A stretch of DNA of 64,000 bases from Proteus vulgaris (GCF_023100685.1 NZ_CP090064.1:2294001-2358000); one strand, 5' to 3'. Shown: positions 37,777 to 47,660, counted from the stretch's first letter. Numbers and translations are program-made. Notes: a model not told the origin generated them from the sequence alone.

Positions 37777-37808
37777 AAAAAGGATATCTTATAGAGATAT
37801 CCTTTTTT
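37777..37808 (+). terminator. cmoAB terminator
   Basis: Stem AAAAGGATATCT/AGATATCCTTTT with a short loop, followed by TTTTTCT. Confidence 0.9.
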
Positions 37809-37890
37809 CTATATTAAATTGTATTTAAAAATGACTTCATCAAACTTGGATCTATTTATAACTATAAAATTGGCTCTATAAAAGCTCACT

Positions 37891-38715
37891 ATGGCAAAAT
37901 ATAAAGAAAATAAGCAAGCTAAACAAAAAAGGATCGCACAACAAAAGCAGCAATCTCTGGTTCTTAATAAGCAACGAAAAGAGAGTGAAAAGCGAGAGCT
38001 GTTTTTTGCTAAGCAAAATTTTTTAGCAGAAGAATCACCTGTTATACTTACACCATTACAGCGTAAAATCAGTGAGTTATTCTCTTGGTTTGATTATTTT
38101 ACCCAATTTTTCTATATCGCTTTTATTATTACCGTTTGGTGCTATCCCGCATTATTTAGTGTTCAGACCATTTATAATTTAACCGTTATTTTTATCTTTG
38201 AATTTATTCTGGTCCATTCAGGCCTATTTATGGCTGTATTAGCACGCACTAAGCTTATCTTTGTTCTTATCCCCGTTTATAGCGTATTTGCCTTTATGAT
38301 TAATAGTTTTGTCATGGGCGATGAAAATATTGTGCTTTGGCTCTACGCCGTTATCATCGCTAATCGCCTTATTGGTAGCTATCAAGCAAAAAGTAGAGAA
38401 GCTTGGAATAAAAACATTCTTAATTCTGCATATATGACGCTAAATTTTCTATTTTGTATTTTCTTAATTGCAATAATTCGATTTATTATTCCTTACGGTG
38501 GTTTAACACCCGAATATCTAGATAAAATAAATTATCTAAATTTAATTACCTCGCATAGTGAATATTTTAATGCGCCTCATGTTGGTATGGCATTAGGTAC
38601 ACTTCTATATACCATTCCTTTTATTTTTTTGACAATTACAATGTTTTCACCTCTTTATAAAAAAATTAAATTTATTTATAACAGAGAAAAAGTAACTCGA
38701 AGGTCACAACGTTAA
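37891..38715 (+). CDS. Unrecognised six-helix membrane protein with basic coiled N-terminus
   Basis: I do not recognise this 274-residue protein. The first 45 residues are very rich in Lys, Gln and Glu ('KENKQAKQKRIAQQKQQ') and should form a charged cytoplasmic coil. About six hydrophobic stretches follow, near residues 72-90, 93-118, 121-140, 144-162, 178-202 and 232-255. The C-terminus is again basic ('YKKIKFIYNREKVTRRSQR'), so both ends probably face the cytoplasm. No enzymatic motif was found. It lies between cmoB and the ABC-F gene, where E. coli has torYZ. The start has only a weak ribosome site. Probably monocistronic, as the next gene has its own promoter. Confidence 0.65.
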   Translation: MAKYKENKQAKQKRIAQQKQQSLVLNKQRKESEKRELFFAKQNFLAEESPVILTPLQRKISELFSWFDYFTQFFYIAFIITVWCYPALFSVQTIYNLTVIFIFEFILVHSGLFMAVLARTKLIFVLIPVYSVFAFMINSFVMGDENIVLWLYAVIIANRLIGSYQAKSREAWNKNILNSAYMTLNFLFCIFLIAIIRFIIPYGGLTPEYLDKINYLNLITSHSEYFNAPHVGMALGTLLYTIPFIFLTITMFSPLYKKIKFIYNREKVTRRSQR

Positions 38716-38722
38716 TTGCCTA

Positions 38723-38750
38723 TTGATCAGGGGATGTTTATCGCTATAAT
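38723..38750 (+). promoter_or_regulatory. Strong promoter of the ABC-F gene
   Basis: TTGATC, a 16-base spacer and a perfect TATAAT. Transcription should begin near 38756, leaving a leader of about 185 bases. Confidence 0.65.
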
Positions 38751-38810
38751 GAGCTGGTTACCTATCCTATTTTATTTTTAAGAAGGCACTCCCCTACGAT
38801 GAATTAAATT

Positions 38811-38933
38811 CTGCCAGAAAATTATTCAAATACCTTTTGGGGTATTCATTTTCTGTTACTGGCAGACAATAATTTATTTCGTCGCATCTAGAAAAAGATC
38901 TCGGCTGTCTGCCACCTATTTCGCTTAGGAGGT
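38811..38933 (+). promoter_or_regulatory. Switch-like leader of the ABC-F gene
   Basis: Segment A (CTGCCAG, 38811-38817) pairs with B (CTGGCAG, 38859-38865), enclosing further pairing AATACC/GGTATT. The same B segment, extended as TGGCAGACA (38860-38868), is the exact complement of C (TGTCTGCCA, 38906-38914). C lies 12 bases before the AGGAGG ribosome site at 38927-38932. A:B and B:C cannot form together. The layout resembles translation attenuators of antibiotic-resistance genes; the trigger is unknown. Confidence 0.55.
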
Positions 38934-38939
38934 ATTACT

Positions 38940-40514
38940 ATGACAATAGCCTGTCACTTCTCACAACTTACAATCGAGTTTAATCAAAAACGTCTTTTTC
39001 CACCATTAACTCGCTCATTGGCTTGTCAGCAAAATGCATTAATCGGCAATAACGGTAAAGGGAAATCTATACTACTAAGATTATTAGCACAAAAAATAAT
39101 ACCTTCATCTGGGCAAGTTAATTGGAATATGCCTTTTGTTCACGTTGATCAATTAACACGATTACAAGGTAATACACTTGCCCAAGCGTTAGATATTCAT
39201 GAAATTTATCAAGCATTCCAACGTGTTGATGCCGGTATTGCTACATTAGAAGATATTGAGTTGCTTGATGGCAAATGGCAACTTCCTGTTACGTGGCAGA
39301 ATTTATTAGATTCAGCACAACTCCCTGTCGCATTAGAGACTCCTATTACGCATTTAAGTGGTGGAGAACAAACACGTTTAGCACTTTGCCGCGCTTTTTT
39401 ATGCGAGCAGAGTTTTCTACTCTTAGATGAGCCAGATAACCATCTTGATTATCAAGGACAACAATGGCTAATAAAACAGTTAGCTCAGCACAAAGCAGGC
39501 TCTCTTATTGTTAGTCATAATCGAAACTTGCTCTCATATGCGGACACTATTCTTGAATTAAGTGAGAAAGGTTTATCTGAATATGGTGGAAATTATGCTT
39601 TATATGAAACACAAAAAAGTGCAGAAATAGCCTCGTTGGAAGCCGCAAGTGATCGACTAAACAGCCAAATTAAAAATGAGAAACGCCAGCAACAAGCGAC
39701 ATTACAAAAAGCCGCACAACGAAAACGACAAGGCGAATCAATTAGGCAAAGTGGCTCCCAGTGCTTACTTTTATTGGATATGCAAAAAAATAGAGCAGAA
39801 CAACGCCAATCAGCCGTAGCAAAACGGCATCAGCGTGTAATAGAAGATATGCAATCTCAAAAACAAGGTGTCGATGAAGAAAAAGTGCATATTCATCAGC
39901 AGAAAATGATCTTGAATTATCAAAGCGATGGGCATCGTTTAAATGTATTTGTAGATAATCTTCAGCTTCCGTATGGTTATCAGCGCCCTATTTCATTCTC
40001 AGCCTACGGTAATGAGCATTGGCATATTAAAGGTAAAAATGGGTGTGGAAAATCGACATTATTGAAATGTCTGATCCAACAATTTAGCCCACGCTCTGGT
40101 GAGTTTCGTCTTAATAAAAACTTTTGTTATCTTGATCAACATCTTGCACTACTTGATAAAACATTACCTGTTGCACAAGCACTACACCAATATCAACCCG
40201 CTATTTCTATCGAGCAATGGCGAACACGGCTGGGTATGTTAAGGATCAGAGGCGATAACTCATTACTCCCTCTAGAAAAACTAAGTGGTGGCGAACAATT
40301 AAAAGCAACGTTATTGGCTTTAACCCAGAGTCCAATTCCCCCTGCGGTATTATTGCTTGATGAACCAGATAATCACCTTGATATTGGATCTAAACAATTA
40401 TTGGAAAATTTACTCGTTGAATATCAAGGTACATTATTACTGGTTTCGCATGATGAAGCTTTTGTGGAACGCTGTGGTATTACACATACATTATTATTAG
40501 GCGAGGTTATATAA
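38940..40514 (+). CDS. ABC-F family ATPase, probable ribosome-associated factor
   Basis: Soluble protein with two ABC domains and no membrane segment. Walker A motifs are 'GNNGKGKS' (36-43) and 'GKNGCGKST' (about 365-373). Both halves have 'LSGGEQ' signatures and Walker B 'LLLDEPDNHLD'. The linker between them (about 222-325) is charged and helical ('NEKRQQQATLQKAAQRKRQ'), as in ABC-F proteins that enter the ribosomal E site. It is not a close match to EttA, Uup, YbiT or YheS as I recall them, and may be of the antibiotic-resistance type. AGGAGG 7 bases before the ATG is a very strong ribosome site. The structured leader suggests induced expression. Specificity is unknown. Confidence 0.85.
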   Translation: MTIACHFSQLTIEFNQKRLFPPLTRSLACQQNALIGNNGKGKSILLRLLAQKIIPSSGQVNWNMPFVHVDQLTRLQGNTLAQALDIHEIYQAFQRVDAGIATLEDIELLDGKWQLPVTWQNLLDSAQLPVALETPITHLSGGEQTRLALCRAFLCEQSFLLLDEPDNHLDYQGQQWLIKQLAQHKAGSLIVSHNRNLLSYADTILELSEKGLSEYGGNYALYETQKSAEIASLEAASDRLNSQIKNEKRQQQATLQKAAQRKRQGESIRQSGSQCLLLLDMQKNRAEQRQSAVAKRHQRVIEDMQSQKQGVDEEKVHIHQQKMILNYQSDGHRLNVFVDNLQLPYGYQRPISFSAYGNEHWHIKGKNGCGKSTLLKCLIQQFSPRSGEFRLNKNFCYLDQHLALLDKTLPVAQALHQYQPAISIEQWRTRLGMLRIRGDNSLLPLEKLSGGEQLKATLLALTQSPIPPAVLLLDEPDNHLDIGSKQLLENLLVEYQGTLLLVSHDEAFVERCGITHTLLLGEVI

Positions 40515-40540
40515 AAAAACTGCGCCATAAAGGCGCAGTT
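40513..40540 (-). terminator. cutC terminator, shared with the ABC-F gene
   Basis: Stem AACTGCGCC/GGCGCAGTT with a 5-base loop; on the minus strand seven T follow. Lies between convergent genes. Confidence 0.85.
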
Positions 40541-40563
40541 CTAAAATCGTTAATTTGTGCTAA

Positions 40564-41316
40564 TTAAGATGCTAATGGTGCATGAATACTCATAATATCT
40601 TTCATTGCTTCAACCGTGTCTTCATCCACACAATAATGGGTAAACTCATCAACTTCACTGTCTGAGCTCATTGTGACACCGGCTTTACGATAAATCATGG
40701 TTGAGGGTGCAACTTTACCTGCAGAGCTATGTATTTCTTTTAAACCTGCATCTAAGAATTTTTGGATATTACTTAGTCTTACACCAGCTCCCGCCATAAT
40801 AACGGGACCTTGTGTTTTTTCATTTAATGTTCGTAATAAAGGTAAACCTAATTCTGCATTCGCTTGCTGGCCTGATGTTAAAATACGAGAAATACCTAAT
40901 TGAGTCAGTTGTTCTAACCCTAATAATGGATTAATACACATATCAAAAGCACGATGGAAAGTAATAGCTAAAGGACCCGCAAGTTCCATTAGAATTTCCA
41001 TTTTAGGCAAATCAATATGTCCTTCTTCATTTAATAAACCAACAACTGCACCAGGGAAGCCCATATCACGAATAAGGCTAATATCATTTTTCATTGCTGA
41101 AAAATCGGCTTGTGTGTAACAAAAATCCCCCCCTCGAGGGCGAATAATAGGATGAACGGGAATACGAACCAGATCTCTGACTTGTCTTAGCATTCCAAAG
41201 CTTGGCGTAATGCCACCTTCTGATGGACTGGTGCATAGTTCAATTCTATCCGCACCTGCTCGTTCTGCCACCAGCGCGCATTCTGCGCCAAAACAACAAA
41301 TCTCCAACGTAGCCAT
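40564..41316 (-). CDS. cutC: Copper homeostasis protein CutC
   Basis: TIM-barrel protein of the CutC family, 250 residues. It was linked to copper tolerance in E. coli, where the phenotype is now partly attributed to the MicL small RNA in the 3' part of the gene. Conserved stretches are '[19 protein letters not shown]' (about 20-38), '[15 protein letters not shown]' and '[10 protein letters not shown]'. 'EIHSSAGK' lies near the C-terminus. Convergent with the ABC-F gene. A direct role in copper binding should be taken with caution. Confidence 0.93.
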   Translation of the reverse strand: MATLEICCFGAECALVAERAGADRIELCTSPSEGGITPSFGMLRQVRDLVRIPVHPIIRPRGGDFCYTQADFSAMKNDISLIRDMGFPGAVVGLLNEEGHIDLPKMEILMELAGPLAITFHRAFDMCINPLLGLEQLTQLGISRILTSGQQANAELGLPLLRTLNEKTQGPVIMAGAGVRLSNIQKFLDAGLKEIHSSAGKVAPSTMIYRKAGVTMSSDSEVDEFTHYCVDEDTVEAMKDIMSIHAPLAS

Positions 41317-41470
41317 ATCATCCCTCTTTATCCTTAATACAGAAAGTAATCAGAAAATAAATATCATTTCTCAGCGATTACTAACAATAGTTGTCGAATA
41401 TCGTTATTCATTCAATTCCACTATCAGAATTTTGTGCTGACACAAGCAAACTATTTTCTGAAAGTGTCGT

Positions 41471-42025
41471 TCAACACTCACTTTCTACGATTTCAAGTAA
41501 CGAATAAGGATGATACTTCACAGTCACTTTACCATTAGAAATAGCCACAGTGGGATTGGGCAAGCGTTCTTTTTCACCTTTAGGTTCACTGATTTTTAAG
41601 CTAATACTCTCTGGTAAAGGAGATGGTAAAAATGCCATAACATTATTGACTAAATCAGAAGCTTCAACAGAGATCACTTGCTCAATATGTTCCCAACCTT
41701 GGTACTCATATTTTTTATGGGTGGGAAATGGTAATTCAACAATGGAAACCGCTTGATTTAAAACCGTTAATGGTGTGTCTAATTGAAAAAGATAAATTGG
41801 ACGTCCGTTAATAATATTATCAGAAATACACTTTCCACATTGACTAAGACCTTTTCTCCATTGTTCAGCCAATATTAAGTCGTGACAACGTAACGAAATA
41901 TGATCAATAAGATAAAGTGAAAAATTCAAACCTAACTGATTGGCAAGCTGTATCATTTTTTCTTCAAACTGTGGAAGCTCGTGAGTTAAATCATTTAATT
42001 GAGTGATTGAAGAAAATAACGCCAT
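41471..42025 (-). CDS. yecM: YecM family protein (VOC superfamily)
   Basis: Protein of 184 residues similar to E. coli YecM, with a vicinal-oxygen-chelate-like fold and possible metal site. Conserved segments are 'LIDHISLRCHDLILAEQWRKGL' (about 39-60), 'INGRPIYLFQL' and 'SIVELPFPTHKKYEYQGWEHIE' (about 90-111). 'SEPKGEKERLPNPTVAISNGKVTVKYHPYSL' follows. Asp, His and Glu residues in these stretches are the likely metal ligands. Located between cutC and argS, divergent from argS, as in E. coli. No reaction is known. Confidence 0.92.
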   Translation of the reverse strand: MALFSSITQLNDLTHELPQFEEKMIQLANQLGLNFSLYLIDHISLRCHDLILAEQWRKGLSQCGKCISDNIINGRPIYLFQLDTPLTVLNQAVSIVELPFPTHKKYEYQGWEHIEQVISVEASDLVNNVMAFLPSPLPESISLKISEPKGEKERLPNPTVAISNGKVTVKYHPYSLLEIVESEC

Positions 42026-42197
42026 TTTGAGTAACCTTAATGAAAAAACAGAGAAAAAACCTTAAAGATAAGGCGCAGATGGTAGCATGTTCTAGCCGGA
42101 ATATGTTATAAATTCAAGGTTAATCCTAATTCTTTATAATAAACCTGTCAGGCTTTTGTCGTCAGGTTTTATTTTCTCAATAATTTAAGGTAACCCG

Positions 42198-43928
42198 GTG
42201 AATATTCAGGCTTTTCTTTCAGAAAAAATCAGTGTGGCAATGTGTGCTGCTGGCGCACCCGCTGATAGCGAACCACTTGTCCGTCAGTCAGCCAAAGTGC
42301 AATTTGGTGACTATCAGGCAAATGGTGTCATGGGAGCAGCAAAAAAAATGGGGATCCCACCCCGACAACTCGCAGAGAAAATTCTGGAACAGCTTGATAT
42401 TACAGGTATTGCAGATAAAGTTGAAATCGCGGGCCCTGGTTTTATCAATATCTTCTTATCGCCACAATGGGTTGCAAAGCAAGCAGAAGACGCATTAGTC
42501 GATGAACATCTGAATGTAACATCTGTTACACCTCAAACTATTGTTATTGATTATTCTTCTCCCAACGTTGCAAAACAAATGCATGTCGGCCACTTACGCT
42601 CTACGATTATTGGCGATGCAAGTGCGCGTACATTATCTTTCTTAGGTCATAACGTTATTCGTGCTAATCACCTTGGTGATTGGGGTACGCAATTTGGTAT
42701 GTTAATTGCGTATTTAGAAAAAAAACAAAACGAAAATGCCGCAGATATGGCGTTATCTGATCTCGAAGAGTTCTATCGTGAAGCAAAAAAATGCTATGAC
42801 GAAGATGAAGTCTTTGCAGAGCGTGCGCGTAATTACGTTGTAAAATTACAAGGCGGTGATGAGTATTGCCGTACAATGTGGCGCAAACTTGTTGATATCA
42901 CGATGCAACAAAACCAAGTGACTTATCAGCGCCTTAACGTCACATTAACTGAAGATGACATTATGGGTGAAAGTCTCTATAACCCAATGTTACCTGGTAT
43001 TGTTGCTGACTTAAAAGCAAAAGGCCTTGCTGTAGAAAGTGAAGGTGCAACCGTTGTTTTCCTTGATGAATATAAAAACAAGGAAGGCGAACCTATGGGT
43101 GTTATCGTTCAGAAAAAAGACGGTGGCTACCTTTATACAACAACCGATATTGCTTGTGCTAAATATCGTCACGATAATCTACATGCTGATCGTGTTCTCT
43201 ATTATATCGACTCTCGCCAACATCAGCATTTAATGCAAGCATGGACAATTGTCCGTAAAGCAGGTTATATCCCTGATTCAATGTTACTTGAACACCATAT
43301 GTTCGGCATGATGTTAGGTAAAGACGGTCGTCCATTTAAAACACGTTCTGGTGGTACTATCCGTTTAACGGATTTACTCGATGAAGCACAAGAAAGAGCG
43401 CGCACATTAATTGCTGAAAAAAATCCAGATATGGATAAAGATGAATTAAATAATGTTGCTCGCGTTGTTGGTATTGGTGCTGTGAAATACGCTGACTTAT
43501 CTAAAAACCGTACAACGGATTACATCTTTGATTGGGATCTGATGTTAAGCTTTGAAGGTAATACCGCACCTTATATGCAATATGCTTATACTCGTGTTGC
43601 TTCAATTTTTAAACGTGCTGAAATTGATGAAAACACATTAACTCAGCCGATCACATTAGCACAGTCTCATGAAAAACAACTTGCATTACGTTTAGTGCAA
43701 TTTGATGAGACCATCATGCAAGTTGCTCGTGAAGGAACACCTCATGTGATGTGTGCTTATCTCTACGATTTGGCACAAACCTTCTCTGGTTTTTATGAAA
43801 ACTGCCCTATCTTATCTGCTGAAGATGAAAACACTCGCCAAAGCCGTCTAAAACTGGCGCGCTTGACCGCAAGAACCTTAAAACAAGGTTTAGATACTTT
43901 AGGGATCGAAACGGTTGATAGAATGTAA
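42198..43928 (+). CDS. argS: Arginyl-tRNA synthetase
   Basis: Class I synthetase charging tRNA-Arg. It has the N-terminal tRNA-contact domain ('[23 protein letters not shown]') and a HIGH-type motif '[19 protein letters not shown]' (about 122-140). A KMSKS-like region lies around '[17 protein letters not shown]', and the helical anticodon-binding C-terminus ends '[10 protein letters not shown]'. The start is GTG at 42198, matching the E. coli N-terminus MNIQALLSEK, with AAGG 8 bases upstream. Length is 576 against 577. A strong terminator follows. Confidence 0.98.
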   Translation: MNIQAFLSEKISVAMCAAGAPADSEPLVRQSAKVQFGDYQANGVMGAAKKMGIPPRQLAEKILEQLDITGIADKVEIAGPGFINIFLSPQWVAKQAEDALVDEHLNVTSVTPQTIVIDYSSPNVAKQMHVGHLRSTIIGDASARTLSFLGHNVIRANHLGDWGTQFGMLIAYLEKKQNENAADMALSDLEEFYREAKKCYDEDEVFAERARNYVVKLQGGDEYCRTMWRKLVDITMQQNQVTYQRLNVTLTEDDIMGESLYNPMLPGIVADLKAKGLAVESEGATVVFLDEYKNKEGEPMGVIVQKKDGGYLYTTTDIACAKYRHDNLHADRVLYYIDSRQHQHLMQAWTIVRKAGYIPDSMLLEHHMFGMMLGKDGRPFKTRSGGTIRLTDLLDEAQERARTLIAEKNPDMDKDELNNVARVVGIGAVKYADLSKNRTTDYIFDWDLMLSFEGNTAPYMQYAYTRVASIFKRAEIDENTLTQPITLAQSHEKQLALRLVQFDETIMQVAREGTPHVMCAYLYDLAQTFSGFYENCPILSAEDENTRQSRLKLARLTARTLKQGLDTLGIETVDRM

Positions 43929-43955
43929 TTAGCTTAAGCGCACAAATTACAGAAA

Positions 43956-43990
43956 CAAAAAACCGATGGCATTTGACCATCGGTTTTTTT
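43956..43990 (+). terminator. argS terminator
   Basis: Stem AACCGATGG-CATTTGA-CCATCGGTT followed by a run of T. Confidence 0.92.
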
Positions 43991-44069
43991 ATACATTAAT
44001 TCTTAATTCGATATAGCTAAAAAACACTTCAAACGATTACTCAATCTCACTTCCAATGCTACTTAATCA

Positions 44070-44342
44070 TTAATCTTCATTAGCAGTTATAACATCCTGA
44101 CACAATAGCCCTCTGATATCTTTTACCTCAATCCAACCATCAACACTATCTATTGGCTTGCTTGGGCTATAAAGGCGATCGTTGACGTCTTTAGCCGTAA
44201 ATGACAGTTGCTCATTTGTTTTGTCAAATACACCCACACAGTTAACTGGCGTTAATTTTGAGGTATTGATTTTTCCATCAGCAGTACAACCAGCAAGAAA
44301 TAACGTAGCTAATGATACAGAAATGATAATTGCTTTTTTCAT
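44070..44342 (-). CDS. Small lipoprotein of unknown function
   Basis: A 90-residue protein with a clear lipoprotein signal (MKKAIIISVSLATLFLAGC, lipidated Cys19). Two more cysteines at about 35 and 81 could form a disulfide across the mature domain. The mature part is about 70 residues, mixed in character, with 'VDGWIEVKDIRGLLC' near the end. GGAGC lies 8 bases before the ATG. I do not recognise the family. It is isolated, facing argS, with a gene-poor kilobase on its upstream side. Confidence 0.75.
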   Translation of the reverse strand: MKKAIIISVSLATLFLAGCTADGKINTSKLTPVNCVGVFDKTNEQLSFTAKDVNDRLYSPSKPIDSVDGWIEVKDIRGLLCQDVITANED

Positions 44343-45286
44343 AGTAGCTCCTTGACACTCTTTTATTTTTATTTTTACTAAAAACCGTCTAATTGATTAT
44401 TTAGTAGTCTTTAAACTAGAAATATCTAATCGTTTATAACTGCCTTGAGTATAGCGAACAAATGGAGAAATATTTGAGTTATTGAGCTATTAAGGAAAAA
44501 AATAAGAACTATTGCGAAGGTTTTGAAAAGAGAGGGAAAAACAGAAAACAATGGCGGACAAATGAAAGCAACAATTAGTGTACCATACCGAATTACCAGT
44601 AATCTAATTATCTATTAATAATAGATTTAGCATTAATTTCATTATTCACACGACTTATTGTTTACTGCTTATCCCTAGCAATCGTATTACCTATTTGAAG
44701 CGCAGACAAAATAGATATGATCACTTTCAGTAGTACTGAACGATAACAAGCAAATAACTTTACAGTCACGGTTAATCTACCTGAATAAAGAAATAATAAT
44801 ATGTCTTAAATCAAAAAAATTAAATATTTTAAAATATACTGCAATATTTTGAAATATTTGCAATATCTCATCATTAAGTAAGAAATATTTAACAGATGTG
44901 TCATTTTTTAAACCTAAACAACACCAGAGAGTTTATCTAAAAAAAGATAATTCGTCAAACCGTAAGTGCTTAGAATATAGCGTCTATTTTTTTACTTTAT
45001 GTAGAATAGCTATACAAGTAAACAAATTGTCTAAAGATATTCGGTATGAATAATGATTAAATTAATTTATGCATCTCACTTAAAAAACACATTCCAATGC
45101 CGAAAAACTGTATAAATCATTCAGAAATTGGAAAAAAAATTTAATAAAAAAATAATGAAGAAAAAAAATTTCTGTATTTTTTTATTCTATTTTTCTTTTT
45201 GAACAGCATAGAGCTAATCTAACTAAATGCCAAAAGTGTGATCAATGTTGCATTATAAATAGTCTAGAAATAGAGAAAGGATCTAA
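44343..45286. other. Gene-poor AT-rich kilobase between argS region and murJ
   Basis: No ORF with a credible ribosome site and length was found on either strand apart from the 12-codon candidate at 45287. The sequence is very AT-rich. An imperfect tandem repeat lies at 44827-44866 (TTTTAAAATATACTGCAATA then TTTTGAAATATTTGCAATAT). In E. coli the argS and murJ neighbourhoods are each flanked by flagellar genes (flhE side and flgN side), so this may be a junction left by rearrangement. Confidence 0.4.
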
Positions 45287-45325
45287 ATGAGAGGAATAGT
45301 AATGATAAAAAAATTGTTAATTTAA
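45287..45325 (+). CDS. Candidate 12-residue peptide ORF
   Basis: AGAAAGGATCTAA places AGG about 7 bases before an ATG that opens MRGIVMIKKLLI and a stop, with a 12-bp-stem hairpin directly behind. The ribosome site is better than most in the region. So short an ORF can easily arise by chance, and the hairpin is explained by murJ. Confidence 0.25.
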   Translation: MRGIVMIKKLLI

Positions 45326-45327
45326 AC

Positions 45328-45356
45328 CTCCCCGCTTTTATACAAAAAGCGGGGAG
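45328..45356 (-). terminator. murJ terminator (possibly bidirectional)
   Basis: Perfect 12-base stem CTCCCCGCTTTT/AAAAGCGGGGAG with a 5-base loop, 14 bases after the murJ stop. T runs are short on both sides. Confidence 0.75.
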
Positions 45357-45369
45357 CATATTTTATGAA

Positions 45370-46905
45370 CTATAAAGCGCGTAATGAAAAATGACGAGGC
45401 CTAAAACCTAATACATACAAAGCAACAAAATAACTGCCAGCCCCAACTACAACGACGAGTAATAGACGTAAAATACGCATAAGCATACTTCCGATATCCC
45501 AGCTTGGCATGATCCATAACATTCCAACTAAAACAGCCCCCATTACCACCAACGCAATTGTTAGTTTTAACAAAAAGACTGGCCAACCCGCCAAAGGTTG
45601 ATAAATATCTTTTTTACGAATTTGCCAAAATAACATAGAGGCATTAAAACAAGCTGCAATACCAATAGAAAGCGCAAGACCAACGTGCTTTAAACTACCG
45701 ACAAATGCGAGATTCATTAATTGTGTCAGTATTAATGTTGCGATAGCAATTTTTACAGGTGTTTTAATATCCTGACGAGAATAGAATCCAGGCGCTAAGA
45801 TTTTTATGATAATAAGTCCCATCAGCCCAACACAGTAAGCGATTAACGCTTGTTGTGTCATTAACGCATCATGAGCATTAAAATTACCATACTGGAATAA
45901 AGATGCTGTTAACGGCCCTGATAATACAGCTAAACCAATCGTACAAGGTAGTGCCAATAAAAAGCACAGCCTTAATCCCCAATCCATTAGCTTTCTATAT
46001 TCTTCAGTATTACCACTAGCAAAACTCTTCGATAATGAAGGTAATAAAATAGTGCCTAATGCAACCCCTAACACCCCAGTCGGTAGCTCCATAAGACGAT
46101 CAGCATAATACATCCAAGAAACCGACCCTGACACTAAGAAAGAAGCAAAAATTGTATTGATAATTAAAGATATTTGGCTAACCGAAACACCTAAAATAGC
46201 AGGCCCCATTAATTTTAAAACACGCCAAACAGCACTGTTTTTAAATGAGACTCTAGGTAGTACAAGCATACCGATTTTTTTCAAATGTGGTAATTGGTAA
46301 CCAAGTTGTAATATTCCGCCAGCAACAACCGCCCATGCCAATGCCATAATTGGTGGATTACAATAAGGTGCAACTACCAAAGCAAAAAATATCATACTGA
46401 CATTGAGTAATGTCGGTGCAAAAGCAGGTACGGAAAAACGGTTCCATGTATTTAAAATAGAGCCCGTTAATGAAGCCAAAGAAATAAGGAAAATATAAGG
46501 AAAGGTTATTCGTAATAAATCGGTCGTAAGTTGAAACTTATCTGGCGAGCTACTAAAACCTGGCGCTGTGACATAAATAACCCATGGTGCAGCGATAATA
46601 CCAATCACCGTAACAACGGCAAGGATCAGTGTTAGCATACCTGAAACATAAGCAATAAAAGTACGTGTTGCTTCATCACCTTGCTGACTTTTATATTCAG
46701 CTAATATTGGCACAAAGGCTTGAGAAAATGCCCCTTCTGCAAAAATACGACGAAGTAAATTCGGTAATTTAAATGCAACAAAAAAAGCATCTGTTGCCAT
46801 ACCTGCGCCAAAAATACGCGCAATGATTGCATCACGAATGAATCCTAAAACCCGTGAAAACATAGTCATAGAACTCACTGCGGCCAGTGATTTAAGTAAA
46901 TTCAT
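45370..46905 (-). CDS. murJ: Lipid II flippase MurJ
   Basis: MOP-superfamily inner-membrane protein that flips lipid II to the periplasmic face for peptidoglycan synthesis. The 511 residues form about 14 transmembrane helices. The N-terminal '[33 protein letters not shown]' carries the conserved arginine-rich cavity residues. '[27 protein letters not shown]' follows, close to E. coli MviN. In E. coli murJ is followed by flgN; here it ends in a terminator and a gene-poor region. Confidence 0.97.
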   Translation of the reverse strand: MNLLKSLAAVSSMTMFSRVLGFIRDAIIARIFGAGMATDAFFVAFKLPNLLRRIFAEGAFSQAFVPILAEYKSQQGDEATRTFIAYVSGMLTLILAVVTVIGIIAAPWVIYVTAPGFSSSPDKFQLTTDLLRITFPYIFLISLASLTGSILNTWNRFSVPAFAPTLLNVSMIFFALVVAPYCNPPIMALAWAVVAGGILQLGYQLPHLKKIGMLVLPRVSFKNSAVWRVLKLMGPAILGVSVSQISLIINTIFASFLVSGSVSWMYYADRLMELPTGVLGVALGTILLPSLSKSFASGNTEEYRKLMDWGLRLCFLLALPCTIGLAVLSGPLTASLFQYGNFNAHDALMTQQALIAYCVGLMGLIIIKILAPGFYSRQDIKTPVKIAIATLILTQLMNLAFVGSLKHVGLALSIGIAACFNASMLFWQIRKKDIYQPLAGWPVFLLKLTIALVVMGAVLVGMLWIMPSWDIGSMLMRILRLLLVVVVGAGSYFVALYVLGFRPRHFSLRAL

Positions 46906-47052
46906 AAAGTCATTCTAATTTTTGTTGAATGGAATAAAAAGAAAGGGACTATACTCCGTCTCTAACATCGAAAAATCAATCATCAATTGGCTAAAAATAA
47001 GCAGTTTCAACTTACTTTTAACTAATTCCAATAAGAGAAAAACACCTATAAT

Positions 47053-47649
47053 TTATGGTCTAGCTAATATTTTTCTCAACATTAATTCCAACATCGTTTG
47101 GCTATCATTTTCACTAAACTCAGGATCGATAATATTTCTCCCCATAGAACCATCTGCAATCACAAATAACCAAGTAGCCATTTTTTCTGGCTCTAATAGC
47201 GGATCAATTTGCCCTTTTTTAATACCGTTTTCTAACATGGCAATCAAACGTTGCTTATTGTTTCTTTCATTTTCAATGAAAATTTCGTGAATACTCGCAT
47301 TACGTGAAGCTTCAGCAAAAATTTCAATACTAATGCGCGCGTACTCTGGATGATTATAAAGCGCTATAATCTCTGTCATTAAACCAATAACTGCCTGAAT
47401 ACTCTCTTCTTGCGCTTCATAACGACAAAAAATCTCATCAAAAAGCTGTGCATCTTCTAATGCAATCGCTTCAATAATCGCATTTTTATTGGGAAAATAA
47501 TGAAATACATTTCCGGGACTCATCCCTGCTTCATGACAAATTTCTGCTGTTGATGTGGAATGAAAGCCTTTTACGGCAAAGCAACGCATTGCAGCATCAA
47601 TGATGTGCTTCATTTTTGCTTTTTGTTTTTCAGTCGCTGTCTTGTTCAT
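47053..47649 (-). CDS. TetR-family transcriptional repressor
   Basis: One-domain repressor pattern. The N-terminal helix-turn-helix (about 12-58) includes 'IIDAAMRCFAVKGFHSTSTA' and 'ICHEAGMSPGNVFHYFPNK', which is standard TetR. The C-terminal ligand domain (about 70-195) is variable and gives no ligand. It is divergent from an acetyltransferase gene 100 bases away. The spacer contains two TAGACY-type inverted repeats that look like its operator, so it probably represses itself and its neighbour. Length is 198. It could respond to a small toxic compound modified by the acetyltransferase; that is inference. Confidence 0.88.
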   Translation of the reverse strand: MNKTATEKQKAKMKHIIDAAMRCFAVKGFHSTSTAEICHEAGMSPGNVFHYFPNKNAIIEAIALEDAQLFDEIFCRYEAQEESIQAVIGLMTEIIALYNHPEYARISIEIFAEASRNASIHEIFIENERNNKQRLIAMLENGIKKGQIDPLLEPEKMATWLFVIADGSMGRNIIDPEFSENDSQTMLELMLRKILARP

Positions 47650-47660
47650 AACCTAAAATC

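Noticed and set aside
38734..38781. Fifteen-codon hydrophobic ORF before the ABC-F gene
   Set aside because: Its start lies inside the spacer of the strong TTGATC/TATAAT promoter, so it would not be on the transcript.
40564..41316. MicL small RNA inside the 3' part of cutC
   Set aside because: E. coli expresses MicL from a SigmaE promoter in cutC. I found a GGAACTT near 40985 but no matching -10 at the right spacing, and the distance to the stop is too long. Only the terminator is supported.
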